Source of the DNA: Ilex aquifolium
Taxonomy: Eukaryota > Streptophyta > Magnoliopsida > Aquifoliales > Aquifoliaceae
Reading direction: 5' to 3'
Assembly (NCBI GenBank): GCA_951799425.1
Contig: OX637394.1
Coordinates: forward strand, 2,181,501 to 2,245,500
DNA: 64,000 bases
Part shown: positions 1 to 12,330 of the stretch, piece after piece
How positions within the stretch are numbered: position 1 is the first letter of the stretch
How the letters are laid out: each line of letters begins with the position of its first letter
Position numbers and translations under genes: made by a program
The notes under the pieces: model-generated
Database searches by the model: none
Told to the model about the DNA's origin: nothing
The model's input: only the letters and a program-made list of their open reading frames with translations

Positions 1-14
1 TTTGTTGAACTATA

Positions 15-3000
15 ATGGATCCTAAGCAAGATAGTGGGTCCCTTACTCCATTTTTGCCACCTACTTCTACTCCGACTATTATTAATGGTCCTCTGACTTC
101 TGTTAAACTCAATGGGACCAATTATACTTTATGGTCTCGATCCGCTCAAGTCTTTCTTCGAGGCAAAGGATTTAAGAAGTATCTGGTGGACCCAAAACCC
201 AAGGAAGATGCTCCTGAGTATGATCAGTGGGAACAAGAGGACGCGCAAATCATTTCTTTACTATTGAATAGTATTGAGCCTAGTATTTGTTCTACTTTGC
301 TCTATCTTGACACTGCCAAGGAGGTATGGGATCACTTGGCTACTATGTATTCTGGTACGGGTAATTTTACCCGAGCCTATGAGGTGTGCCAGGAGTACTT
401 CCGGCTGGAACAAAGTACTCTAAGTGTTGAGGATTATTACTCTCAGGTTCGGGGAGTCTGTGAGGAGATGAAGACCTATCATCCGTTTACTACTGATGCA
501 GCAATTTGGAAGAAGCAACATGAGGACATGAGTGTTGTTAGGTTTCTCGTAGGGTTGAAACCCGAATATGAGGCTATTCGTTCTCAGATTTTGGGTGGCT
601 CTAGTCTTCCCTCACTACTTGAGGTGTTCTCTCGTGTATAGCGTGCTACGTTGTCTGCTTCAGGCAACCATCATGGTACCCCCACTGATCGCTCAGCTCT
701 TGTTGTTCCTAATAGCCACAGTGATGGTCATCGAGGTGGTCGTGGTGGTCGTGGTAGTCGTGGACGTACAAGAGGTCGTATGGGTGGTCGTGGGGGCCGT
801 AGTGGACCTTGTTCCTGTACTCATTGTGGCCGTGGAGGGCACACTATTGATTTTTGTTGGGATTTACATGGAAAACCTTCTGGTGCTGCTAATCAGGCTT
901 CCTATCAGGATGACACATCAGTTGTTGCTTCTATAGCTCGGTTAGCTCCACCAGATACTGGGTCGGTTACTATTACACTGGGTCGAGAGGAGTATGCCCA
1001 GTTTTTATCCCAGCAACAGGCTGTTCCATCTCCCTCCACTGCTACTTTTGCCCAGTCAGGTATTGCTCCCACTTGTTTATTGTCCTCCACTCGCAGTCCC
1101 TGGATCATAGACTCTGGCGCTTCTGACCACATGACTGGTGCGTCTGATGTTTTTTCTACTTATCAGTCTGCTACTTCCACTCGTAGTGTTACTCTTGCTA
1201 ATGGTACTTGTTCTAAAATTTCAGGTTTGGAGACTACTCACTTGAGTACTGATATGTCCCTATCTTCTGTCTTATTTGTCCCTCAATTTCCGTTTAGTTT
1301 ACTTTCCATTAGCAAGATTACTCGGTCTCTTAATTGTTCTGTAACCTTTTATCCTTCCTATTGTGTCTTTCAGGATCTCAAGACAAAGAGGAAGATTGGT
1401 ACGGGGCATGAAGCTGGTGGCTTATAGTACTTTGATTTTGACTCACCTACTCGGGCTCTACAGACCTCGTTGTCCCCCTTTCAGTGGCATTGTCGTCTTG
1501 GACATCCCTCTCTCCAGAATCTGAAGCGTCAAGTTCCTGGTCTTCATTGTGTGTCGTCTGTGTCTTGTGAAGCTTGTCAACTTAGTAAGCATCACCGAGT
1601 GTCATTTCAGTCTAGAGTCAATAATCGTGTGTCTAGTCCATTTGAGTTGGTTCATTCTGATGTATGGGGTCCAATAAAGAATATTTCATCTAATAAATAT
1701 CCTTATTTTGTGTCATTTGTGGATGACTATTCTCGTGTGACTTGGTTGTTTTTGATGAAAGCTCGGTCTGAATTATTCTCTATATTTGAAACCTTTCGTA
1801 AGGAAATAAAAACTCAGTATGATTGTCGTATACGTATTTTACGTTCTGATAATGCTCGGGAATATGAATCTGATCCTTTTTCAGCTTATCTTAGTAAAGC
1901 TGACATTATTCATCAGACTTCTTGTGCTTACACATCTCCACAGAATGGTGTTGCTGAACGCAAAAACCGTCATTTGTTGGAAGTCACACGTGCCCTGTTA
2001 TTTCAGATGAATATTCCCCGATATTTTTGGAGTGATGCTGTTCTTACTGCTTGTCACCTTATAAATCGTATGCCATCCTCTGTGTTAAATGGGCAAAGTC
2101 CATATTCTGTCCTCTTTCCTGGTAAACCCTTATTTTCCCTCACTCCTAAGATTTTTGGATGTGTCTGTTATGTTCACAATTTAGGTCCTGGGTTTGACAA
2201 ACTTGACCCTCGAGCTACCAAATGTGTATTTCTTGGTTATTCCCGCACGCAGAAGGGGTATCGTTGTTATAGTCCTTCTCTGCGCCGATACTTTACTAGT
2301 GCCGATGTCACATTTGAGGAATCCGTTCCATATTTTCCAGCACCTTCTCAGCCTTTGGATCTGGACTTTGGGTCATCTCATGTACCACCATGTCTTTCCT
2401 CATCTTCAGATATTCCGCTGCCCACTGTGTTACCATCTACGATACCTCTCCGTGTCTACTCTCGCCGTCCTCGCCCATCGACTGAGGTGCCCGTACCGTC
2501 TTCCTTGCCGCCTTCTGATCCTGGTACATCAGGTAATTTAGACTCTTTACCTATTGCTCTTCGCAAAGGTACTTGTTCGTGTGTTACTAATCATCCCATT
2601 GCTCACTTTGTTTCATATGATGCCTTGTCTCCTATCTTCTCTTGTTTTACTTCCCAATTATCTACTATATCTGTTCCTAAGCATTTACAGGGTGCATTAT
2701 CTGATCCTGGTTGGAGGAAAGCTATGGAAGAGGAGATGGATGCCTTACATCATAATGGGACTTGGGATCTCGTTCCTTTATCTCCTGGTAAACGACCTGT
2801 TGGTTGTCGTTGGGTGTATACAGTTAAATTTCATCCGGATGGTTCTGTGGAGCGTCTCAAAGCCCGACTTGTTGCAAAGGGCTTTTCTCAGACTTATGGC
2901 ATTGATTATGAGGAGACTTTCTCTCCTGTTGTCAAAATTTCCTCTGTTCGTATCTTGATTTCTTTGGCTGCTAATCTTGATTGGCCCCTGTTTCAGTTAG

Positions 3001-4214
3001 ACGTCAAGAATGCCTTCCTACATGGTGACTTGGTTGAAGAGGTGTATATGGAGCAGCCACTTGGGTTTACTGCTCAGGGGGAGTATGGTAAGAGTGTATG
3101 TCGGTTAAAGAAATATTTGTATGGTTTGAAGCAGTCACCGAGGGCATGGTTTGGTAAGTTTTCAGATGCAGTTTTAGAGTTTGGTCTTCGTCGATGTCAG
3201 ACAGATCATTCTGTGTTTCATAGACAGACAGATGCTGGTTATGTTCTATTGGTGGTCTATGTAGATGATATTGTGATTACTGGAAATGATTCTGAGGGAA
3301 TTGCCAAGTTAAAAATATTCTTGCAGGATTGATTTCATACTAAGGATTTGGGAAAACTCAGGTATTTCTTGGGTATTGAGGTGGCCCGATCTAAACAGGG
3401 TATTTGTTTATCCCAGAGGAAATATGTACTTGACATGCTAGAGGAAGCAGGTTTGTTGGGTGGTAGACCTATTGATGTTCCTATGGATCCGAATCAGAAA
3501 CTTCTGATGGATGATTGTGCACTATTTGAGAATCCGGGTCGATATCGCAGATTGGTTGGGAAGCTCAATTATCTCACTATTACTCGACCGGATATTTCCT
3601 ATGCAGTCAGTATAGTAAGTCAGTTCATGGGGTGTCCTAGAGTACCACATTGGGAGGCAGTTACTCGTATTCTGCAATATCTCAAACGTGCTCCTGGACT
3701 TGGACTGTTATATTGAGCCAATGGACATCTTAGAGTGGAAGGTTTCTCAGATGCTGATTGGGCTGGCTCTCCTTCTGATAGGAGATCAACCACTGGTTAT
3801 TGTACTTTCTTAGGAGGTAACGTTGTCTCATGGAAAAGTAAGAAACAATCCGTGGTAGCAAGATCCAGTGCTGAGGCTGAGTATAGGGCAATGGCGCATA
3901 CGACGAGTGAGTTGACTTGGCTACTACACTTCCTCCAGGAAATTGGGTTTCCAGTTCAACTTCCTTTACAGTTGTTCTGTGACAACCAGGCAGCTATCCA
4001 TATCGCTGCCAATCCGGTGTTTCACGAGAGAACCAAACATATTGAGGTTGATTGTCACTTTATTCGGGACAAGATAGTAGCTGGGGAGATTACAACTCCA
4101 TTTGTGAAATCTGAAGATCAGCTTGCAAATATGTTTACCAAAGCATTGAGTCGTACATGTCTTACAGGGATTTGTTCCAAGCTTGGATTATATGATATAT
4201 ATAGTCCAGCTTGA
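15..4214 (+). pseudogene. copia gag-pol polyprotein with four in-frame stops
   Basis: A single 1400-codon frame begins at ATG 15 and ends at TGA 4212-4214. It is broken by TAG 639-641, TAG 1425-1427, TGA 3330-3332 and TGA 3714-3716, and I see no frameshift. Parts in order: UBN2/gag-like domain (about 90-640); CCHC-like knuckle (near 830-880, CxxC...H...C); protease with DSGASDH (near 1110); GAG-pre-integrase with H...H and C..C (near 1485-1600); integrase core with its D, D, E residues (HSDVWG, LRSDN, NGVAERKN); reverse transcriptase with YVDD (near 3259); and RNase H with DADWAG and a later DNQAA. The active-site motifs are intact, so damage is limited to point nonsense changes. That fits a fairly young but dead copy; two stops are TGA, as expected from CGA deamination (inference). 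Confidence 0.95.
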
Positions 4215-4221
4215 GGGGGAG

Positions 4222-4405
4222 TGTTAAGAATATTAGGGTAGTATGTGTAAATTGTTAATAGTAAGAGGATGTATGTGTAATTCTTATTATTGTGAGTTAA
4301 CTATAAATACAAGTGATGTATGAGAGCTAGGTTAAGCTTTTAACCTCTCTCTGTTTTCCCTCTTAATATTGTCTCTCATATTATGTTAATCCTCCAAACT
4401 TAACA
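4222..4405 (+). repeat. 3' LTR of the copia element (184 bp)
   Basis: It starts TGTTAAGAATATTAGGG directly after the polypurine tract and ends CCAAACTTAACA, giving a 7-bp terminal inverted repeat with the canonical TG...CA. A TATA-like box (TATAAAT, 4302-4308) sits mid-LTR and could serve as the U3 promoter. At 184 bp it is short for copia LTRs but within range. Confidence 0.88.
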
Positions 4406-4553
4406 AGCTCAAATACAATGATAACTCATACAACTAAAGTGGTTGAAAATGGAAGAAAAATGTCTTCGTTGTCTTCTTTGTAACCCGACAACTTTCATAC
4501 AATATAAAGCTTTAGAAAAACTCTCAACAAATCCCTCATGCGTGTAGGAATGT

Positions 4554-4554
4554 G

Positions 4555-4593
<39 letters not shown>
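4554..4593. repeat. (CA)n(TA)n compound microsatellite
   Basis: About eight CA units pass directly into about eleven TA units. It lies 150 bp beyond the copia LTR and is a likely length-polymorphic marker. Confidence 0.95.
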
Positions 4594-5152
4594 TATCTTC
4601 ATCCCTCATTCCCATTGGCTAAGGTGAGCGGCTTGGGTGGTGGAAGCTTCCCCGAAGAATCTCCTCCACTGGTGTTGTCCAACGAAAATGTTTGACTTGT
4701 TAGTAGATGAAATCGTCCATTAAGAGGGCTTGCCTAGGGGTTTGGAGCCGCCCCCTATGTTGTGCAAGTGGGTGGGAGTAACTTCATGGCGAAAGAACGG
4801 AGACCTGGGAGTTTGTGAACCGACTTATTATGTAGAACCGGTTCTAGACTCTCTGGACTTTGTAGGACCTATTCCACTCGGGTAGAACTGGTTCTAAGCT
4901 TTCTGGTCTTTGTAGTACCGGTTCTGGCTGCCTTTCTTCGATTCTTTGCTTTTCTTTTTCGGATTCCAATCCTCTTCTTTCCTATGCTTTCCATGATTTT
5001 CTAACTGAATTCCTTCATGCTCCTCCTCATCACCTTTACACCTACAAACACAAACACAACAATTAACCCAAACTTGCCACAATTCGAATATATAAAACAT
5101 CAAACAATGATACAACATGGATAAATTAACCCAACAATTATGCAACTTTAAA
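4594..5152. other. intergenic, with imperfect 50-bp direct repeat
   Basis: No gene is seen. A near-palindrome GAACCGGTTC (4835-4844) recurs as GAACTGGTTC at 4885-4894, and a third, partial copy lies at about 4915. The intervening bases (TCT..CTCTGG.CTTTGTAG) also repeat, so this is a decayed tandem array of about 2.5 units. Confidence 0.6.
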
Positions 5153-5160
5153 CTCTTAAC

Positions 5161-5884
5161 TAGGGGTGTTCATCCTACTCTACGGGTAGGAAATATAGTC
5201 TTCCGTCTTCCTACCCGATACTTTGCGGAAGAATTTTTTCTTACCCTACCCTACCCGATCAGGTGTGGTATTTCTACCCGACTTCCTACCCGATTAATCG
5301 GGTAGGAAATCGGGTAAACACTTTTGTAGCTATTAATTTTTGGATTATTTTAACAATTCAATTAAATAACATGCACCAATTTAACAACACAATAAATCAA
5401 TAATACTAAAATATAAAACAGCTACAACAACAATTACAAAAAAATACAAGAAAGTATGAGCATCAATCCATCATAATTGTTATACAAATACAATAACAAT
5501 TATTTTAAGTTTAAACAATATGAAACACATTAAAATCATAACTACTCCAATAGATCACCAGTTCACCACAAATTATGTAACCTACACAAAAAACAAGTTC
5601 ATGTTTTAGCAATTCAAACATCCACAACAATAACAATGTTATAATATAAATTATACCACACAAATACTCTTATAATTACTAAAAAAAATATAAAAAATTA
5701 AATATATTTTTTGCGGGTAGGGTAGGGTAGGAATGCGGAAATTGATAGGTATTCCTCATTCCTACCCGATTTAATTGGAAGACTAAAAACTCTTTCGCAT
5801 TCTTACCCGATTTTTGCGACTAGCCGTTCAGTAGGGTCGGGTAGGGTAGGAAATTGCGGTCAATCGGAAATTTGAACACCCCTA
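5161..5884. mobile_element. non-autonomous hAT element (724 bp)
   Basis: Perfect 12-bp terminal inverted repeats TAGGGGTGTTCA...TGAACACCCCTA are flanked by an intact 8-bp target duplication CTCTTAAC (5153-5160 and 5885-5892), diagnostic of the hAT superfamily. Both ends are packed with subterminal GGGTAGG/CCTACCC motifs in both orientations, the usual arrangement for hAT transposase binding sites. The AT-rich middle has no transposase reading frame, so mobility would need a transposase supplied from elsewhere. Confidence 0.92.
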
Positions 5885-5892
5885 CTCTTAAC

Positions 5893-7777
5893 AAGCACCT
5901 TCTTTGTTTATGCCACAAAACTACTCAGCATGTGCTAGCTCGAAAAATATGGATTATTCTATATCTGATACTTTCTGATTCCATGACATTAATACTCCTC
6001 AAAGGCCTTTAAAGAGTCCCATACCTAGGTTTAGTTTGCACTATAACATCTCATTTCAAATTCAATATCAGGGACAAATTTTTTTGTTATACGAAGGCTT
6101 GATATGTCTTAGTTGTGTGATCTACAAGAAATTCACTGCCTTGCTTTACACTACACTAGATAGTGTTTGAACATGTTCTTTTGTCTTCCTTTCATCTATT
6201 CTGGCTGTTGTTTTTGGATGCAGATATATATAGCATTGGGCTTTGTGATATCTGGTAAGTCTCAATTTAATGTAGTTTCCTAAGCTTCCTACTCGCATGG
6301 TTGTCACACTTTAATATACTTTGCTCAGCTTCCTACTTACATCCCTTCAGGGAGTTATTAATTACAGTCGTGTCTTGTAGGAAAATGGTAAAACCTATAT
6401 GCTATTCAAAATCGACAAAATCTTAATTCATCTTCTATCTGCATATCTTACGACCGTCAATGATTCAATCATATAATTTGAATGTACATAGGGATCTAGT
6501 CTAAAATCCATATTTAGAATGACCTGTGGATGCAAAGGCTTTCATCAGTTGGCTTACCCAACTTCTTAGAGAACTGTCTTTCACCTTGCTGCCTTCCATA
6601 GTGTCACTTGTTATTGTCCTAAGCTTTCAATGAACTGCATGTATGGCTTTTCAAACCTGGGAGCTGAGTGTGGGGAACCATGACTTGAACGTAGTGACTT
6701 AGGCAGGAGCCGCAAGACCTCATCTATTTGAGAGGGGGCTTAGGTTTCTTTGGTCAAGATTATTGGCCAAGTTCATGGAACAAACCTTAATGAAATTAAC
6801 TGCATGAATTAGTTTCTATTCATTTATGTCCTCAGACATTTACTGATAATTTTTTCTTTTGATTTCAATTGGTTTCACATAGTGATTTTGATGGTTTGCA
6901 TTACTAAAGTCGCTAAGGCCTCCCTGGAGAAAGCACTAGCAGAAAATGATGTGGTAGATGGTATTTTAGGGCCGCCAGGGCTACCTGTTGTAGCAGAGCC
7001 ACCTTTGGATCTCCAGAAGCCCCTCATAATCAAGATAGACCCATCCGTAGGAGCGCATGTTATATAGATGTAAATTCTTTTACTCTTTACTTCCTAAACT
7101 GGTTGGTTTAGATAAAAAGTCGTTAGGAATGAGGGATACAAAGAAACAAAAGGAAAAAAAAGAAAAATATGTGGACTCAGACTTCAAGTACAGAAGCCGA
7201 TGCTTCCACATTTCAGTAGTAAGATCTTGTCTTTTTTTCTTTGTAATTTCATAAGGAAATGGACAGTTTTCAGAGTAATAATTTGATTCTGCATTTAGCT
7301 TTGCCCGAACATTAGTGCTGTTGTTCTCTCTCCCTCAGTTGACTAGGCTTTGAAAATATTGACGAATAAATACTCCATTGGAATATTAATGTAGCAAAAA
7401 GGAAGAGGAAACAGATAATAAAAACTCCAATTTGGGGAGTAAATATTGGGTGTAATACAATAAGAAAATCACAAAAAAAAATAAAATATGGTTCATTTTA
7501 TATCATGAAGGTAATTATGTATTACATGATTGGATGATTATAAGTTTTAGTGATGTCTATTTGTTGACTTGTTTACTGGACAATTACACCACGTAACACA
7601 ACTAACGTAGTGTAATGGTCATAAGGCTCTGAAGTCTGTTTAATATCAGATCTCTGAAGTCTGTTTAATATAAGGCTGACCAGTGATTCTTGGTTCGTGG
7701 AGTTCTCTGCTACAAAAATCATATGAAAATTAGAGAAGCAAATGTGAAAACATAATGACAGAAAGAGTGTTAAGCAT
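5893..7777. other. intergenic; one unidentified 61-codon ORF at 6882-7067 (+)
   Basis: The ORF 6882-7067 has ordinary coding-like composition, for example a LGPPGLPVVAEPP stretch, and is preceded by a plausible splice acceptor (CACATAG, about 6876-6882). It could be an exon or relic of a gene I do not recognise, because no flanking exon could be joined with confidence. The rest, including the AT-rich stretch 7380-7625, shows no gene. The 20-mer at 7435-7454 (GGAGTAAATATTGGGTGTAA) reappears reverse-complemented near 21808, which suggests a dispersed repeat. Confidence 0.3.
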
Positions 7778-10507
7778 CTATATGGATTGATTTAATCCTT
7801 CAGCCAAAGCCATTGGCATCATAAAAATGCCCCTGCTTTCCAACAGCTGGGCTGCAGCTGACGGATTCACCTCCACCAACTTTCCCATCATCTCTTCTAG
7901 AGGCTCGTTCAGCATCTGATCATGGACAAGGTAATGGCCATAGCCCTGAGGATGATTTAAAAAGGAACTATAAAATATCCAAAGCACGGGAGGAAATTAT
8001 TAATTATGCGAGAGGGTTGAAATGATTGAGTCAAATAATATGTGATTGCAGTAACTTGTTCCAGCAGGGAATTGATAAATGTACCTCGAGGAATATGAAA
8101 GGGTGCAAAGTTGATTCACCTCCCAATCTGCTTCGACTTAAATCCTGTAGAGTCAACTTTTCTTAATCAGTTTTAGCAACAAATGAAAGTGCCATCATCT
8201 TATGACCTTGTAAACATGGGACTGAATTAGCCTTGACAAAGGAAAAATGGAAGACAGATGTGGATGTTGAAGGAGGAGGGCCAAGGATTGTCCATAAGCA
8301 TATATTGATAATGCAGAAGTGGAAAACAGATGTAGATACCGAAGAAAGGGGCTCCATGGGAATATATTGGTTAAAGTAAAGTGGGAAATGGATGCAGATA
8401 TTGAAGAAATTCTTTCCATAAGGATAACAAGAGAAATGGAAATTAGGAAAAAAATGTGTGGCCCACAATCACATTGGTGCTTATAAGAATAGTTTGCATT
8501 CCGATAATCATTCCCTCTGTATGATGAGAATGTCTAAACATGTCAATCAGTTGCAGGTTGCCTCTTGCTGTCTAGATTGATTATCACTCGATCCTGTTTA
8601 CAGAACACCAATTCTCAGGTTTAAATGGTCACAAGAATGGAAAATTCTAGAAGAGAACATCAAAGAAATATATAGTGTTATGTTTCCCGTTTCAAGATGT
8701 CTGGAAGCCACATTATCATGCTCCATGGCATCAAAGAAAGCATTGAACAATCAAAACTTACAATTGTTTGAGCAAAACACCATATCTTTTTGTCCATATA
8801 CCATAATGCATGTCATGTACTAGACATTGTAGATAAGAGCATTCAACATTGGATGAACCCCTACCTTAATTTGAAGCTGCAAATACTTAATGTAGTCTAT
8901 GACATCATCCAGTAGAGATGCTTTACTACCCTGCAAAAGCACAATAATTGCACGATTCTAATTCCAGACAGAAATAAGGGCATATTTGCATGATATCAAC
9001 TACAATCTGAATATAGAAAGCTGAGTGTTACACACAAAAACAACTTTGAAAATGTAATACATTTTCCTCTGCATTATATACAATCGATATTTGTGTTTCT
9101 ACCATTATTGAGAACCCCAATACTTATCGTTATTGAACATTCATTGCAAAATTCAGCACTAATCTAAAACATTCTTACCCTTAATCGGTATTTCGTCAAC
9201 CTCCTTCTGCCTCCCCCAATAAAATGACCACATCTCAAGGTCCAATCACATGGGTAGAATATTTCATTTTTGAGTCTCTTTCTTTTGACCGGATTGTAAC
9301 AAAAATAAATGGTAAGATGCAGAATGAGATGACCCCACCCCCCACCCCCCCAAACATATATTACCTCTTTGTTTTGTGGAAGCAGTTCCTGCAATGCATC
9401 TAGTCTCTGAGCAATTCTCAATCTGCGACGCTGAATAGAAACAAGCCAATTAGCAAATTGATACATCCATCAAGAGTTTGATGACTCCAATTGATACTAC
9501 ATATCTTGTACATAATGTATAAGAACACTTCCTCATTCAAAAAGGATTCTTAATAATTGCAAACTTGGTTGTTAAGTCTAAGGTATTAGCTTCAGTAAGT
9601 TGCAGAGTCATGCTTACACGATCAGCAGAAGTGGCTCTCTGTCTTGCAGCACTGTTCCGAAATTTAGGTTGGAAACTTGGTGCAGCAGCAGCTATGCTCA
9701 ATTGAGGTTGAGAAACGTTATGACATTCCCCATTTGATTCTTGTTCCTGTGGGGGCATGAGAACATGGAAGATAGTTTACTTATATCGCATAATCAGGAT
9801 AAAACTTTTATTGAATAGTTATGGTATTTAAATAATCTTTAGAGGCAACGAGCTAGACTTAGCTTTGTGTAGAAGACAAAATGAGAGTAAGAAACTTGAC
9901 CTGGACATGTATCTGATGTTCTGCACTTGTGAAACTGTTCATTGGTGCTTCTTCACCATGTAGCCTCAAATATCTTACCTGTTGAAAATGCACAACTTGT
10001 TTCAACCTCCCAAGTCATGTGTTACATTTAAGTTGGGAATTGGGATAATTGAAGAGATCATATTGGCTTTAGTTTCCTGTACAGGGATGAATTCCCGTAC
10101 CATAGGTGTCTCATCTCAAAGAGTATAAAAACCTGCCAAGATTATGGTGTGTCATAATTGTGGAAATTAAGCATATGGACAGAAGGCTCTACCTTCTGCT
10201 CATCCATGTCAAGGGAAGAATTGGGAGGTTTAAAACCAGACATCATGCCAGAATTATCGTATGATACTTCCCTTTTGATTCCAGACACCCCATTTTCTGC
10301 AAGAAACTCTACATAATTTCGAGCTGGTTGCTGGTAATGAATCCACTCAGGTAAGAGCATAGGAACATGTAGGATCCCACTCATTTCGGCTTCCATTATG
10401 GAGTGCCGGTTCAGATCCTCTTCGGAAAAATGACACACATCATTGGTATTTTTACCAAGAGCCGATGATGTTGACTTCAAAGCATTCTGATGACTTTGTC
10501 CATCCAT
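7778..10507 (-). CDS. bHLH transcription factor with atypical basic region
   Basis: Seven coding exons join in phase to 293 aa: 10507-10193, 9978-9901, 9746-9618, 9430-9365, 8930-8865, 8144-8085, 7945-7778. The start ATG lies 20 nt inside an exon that begins after an acceptor at 10528-10530. The bHLH spans exons 3-5 (about residues 164-220): basic region ending TSADRRRRLRIAQR, then helix-loop-helix LDALQELLP...ASLLDDVIDYIKYLQLQIK. The C-terminus (SRSRLGG, later MMPMALAEGL) resembles the plant UNE12/LRL-type subgroup XI, so a nuclear regulator is expected. The His and Glu that read the E-box are Ala and Asp here, while the following Arg residues are kept. It may therefore bind a different site or act as a dimer partner (inference). 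Family call is firm; subgroup is moderate. Confidence 0.88.
8243..8445. repeat. three degenerate tandem repeats of 63-71 bp in bHLH intron
   Basis: Units start near 8243, 8314 and 8377. Each opens with a purine-rich AA(A)TGG(A)AA.A(C/T)(A/G)GATG motif followed by GATatTGAAG. They lie in the intron between the exons ending at 8144 and 8865 and do not affect the coding sequence. Confidence 0.65.
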
Positions 10508-10527
10508 ATTACCCAGAAAAATAGATG

Positions 10528-12330
10528 CTGCAAATTGACAAAAAAAAAAAAAAAAAACAGTTACAAACAATGAAATGGGATGTACTCTTATACCCAGATT
10601 GTCAATGAAAGAAATAGAGACTCACAATACCATTACCAATAACCACAGATTGTTAATAAAATATGTCAGATAATGGCAAATAAAATAGGTCAGATAATGT
10701 GAATCATCTGTTACACTGTCACGTTAACCTACGATTGAGGTCTAGAGTGGAGTATAAAGAAAAAATAAATGAATGAAAAGATGGTTTAGGCAACAGAGAT
10801 GAGAGAGATATACTATCCCATCAATATAAGCTAAGGACAGATTAATTGAGGGTAATGTTGCCTAGGGTGGATCAGGAATAAGGGAGAAATGAGAACTGAG
10901 GACCACACAACACCCTTAAAAGAGAGCATTGTTATAACTAATCTCCAATTATCCATGAGGAGGGGCCTGAAAAAAATACAAGCTACAGAATTAGAGAAGT
11001 GTGGATGAAGGGATTTTTTGAATCCTTCAACGAAACCCACGGTTAGGGTTAAACAGAATGATATATAACTTTGTTTAATGTTGAGAAGCATTCTGACTGC
11101 AGCTGCAACTGAGCTTTCTTTTTAAAGCAAAATAGACACAAAATTATTAATTCAAACTATCTAATTTACCTTCAGCTCAGATAGTACTGTAGTTATTGAG
11201 TCAAGGCAATTGCATGAGGTTGAGTGAAAGTTTTCATCAAATTGTAAGGTCTTTAGCCTGAAGATTGTAACATTTCTGATTCAAATAATTACATTTAACC
11301 ATGCACTGAATAAGATAATTCATCGTAATGGGCAACTTCGTTTTTATTTTGTACAACAATGTACCTGAGAGTCGCCAAATGACATATGAGGATCACATCC
11401 AAATCTTCATTCTACTTAAGGATTATACCTTATTTCTACCACATAAATCTTGACTCTAACAAGATTTGGATTCCTGGCCTCTTCTTGAGGTTTAGGAGTC
11501 CTTCCAAAACTGAAAGTACTGTTTAATCGTCAATAAAACAGAGGAATCTACTTGAAACTCATGGTCTGAGAACAAAATTAGGATCAGATTAGCAAATAGA
11601 AAAAAACTTAATAAATTTTCTTCCCGTCCAAGTTCTTGACAACAAATGGAGCTTAATGCTAATATTTAATGAAGAGAAAATCCAAAAAATAAAATAAAAA
11701 AACAATTGATCGCATTCCACATGCTCCAACAGTTTCAGTGAACAAAATAAATAAGTAAATGACGAAGAAGAGAAGCCTTCAGAATCAGTGACAAAAATTC
11801 ATAAGTGAATGTAAATTTCAAAAATACAGACAAACTTGAAAATAGATTTGTTAGCAGAACAACATAAACAATGGCACAGTGAATGCTCATATATAACAAC
11901 GCTAAACAGCCATTAATAAATTATAAAATCAGATACGAATAAGCTAACTCAACATATAAACTCACACAAGCACACTTCACGCATTCAGAATATACTTAAT
12001 CAATGCCTCTGATGAACAACAATGTTCTAAAGAACATCAAAGACTGTACGGAACAATTTGTAAATCAAACGAAACGCTATCGCTACATATATATATGTAT
12101 ATGTCTGTTTCTGTGCGTGCGTGATTTTATTCAAAATGAAGAAGGACAGTGAATGGCAAGTGAGAGAAACAAAGTAGAGAGAGAATCTAACGAGTTTGCA
12201 TTAGGGTTTCGAGAGAGCAGCAGGAGAAGGAAGAAAATAATGGGAATGAAAAGAAACGGTGTGCTCGCTCGTCGTCACTGTGGAGAGTGGTACGTGTACC
12301 TGACATAGCAACAGCTTAATGCAGAGATCA
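10528..12330 (-). other. likely 5' leader and leader intron of the bHLH gene
   Basis: The first coding exon starts just upstream of its ATG after a T-rich tract and acceptor, so at least one non-coding leader exon must lie further right. The best candidate is about 12180-12300. On the minus strand it holds a CT-rich leader-like sequence with GAAACCCTAA, a motif common near plant transcription starts. The donor could not be fixed. No other gene is seen here. Confidence 0.45.

Larger units (their letters stand above)
1..4405 (+). mobile_element. Ty1/copia LTR retrotransposon, 5'-truncated by window edge
   Basis: The internal region runs gag, zinc knuckle, protease, integrase, reverse transcriptase, RNase H, which is the copia order (integrase before RT). 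It is followed by a purine-rich tract (about 4212-4221, GAGGGGGAG) that fits the plus-strand primer site, and then by a 3' LTR with TGTTAAG...CTTAACA ends. The 5' LTR and primer-binding site lie left of the window. The 5 bases after the LTR (AGCTC, 4406-4410) would be one target-site copy, but its partner is not visible. The copy is non-autonomous because its reading frame is interrupted four times. Confidence 0.95.
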
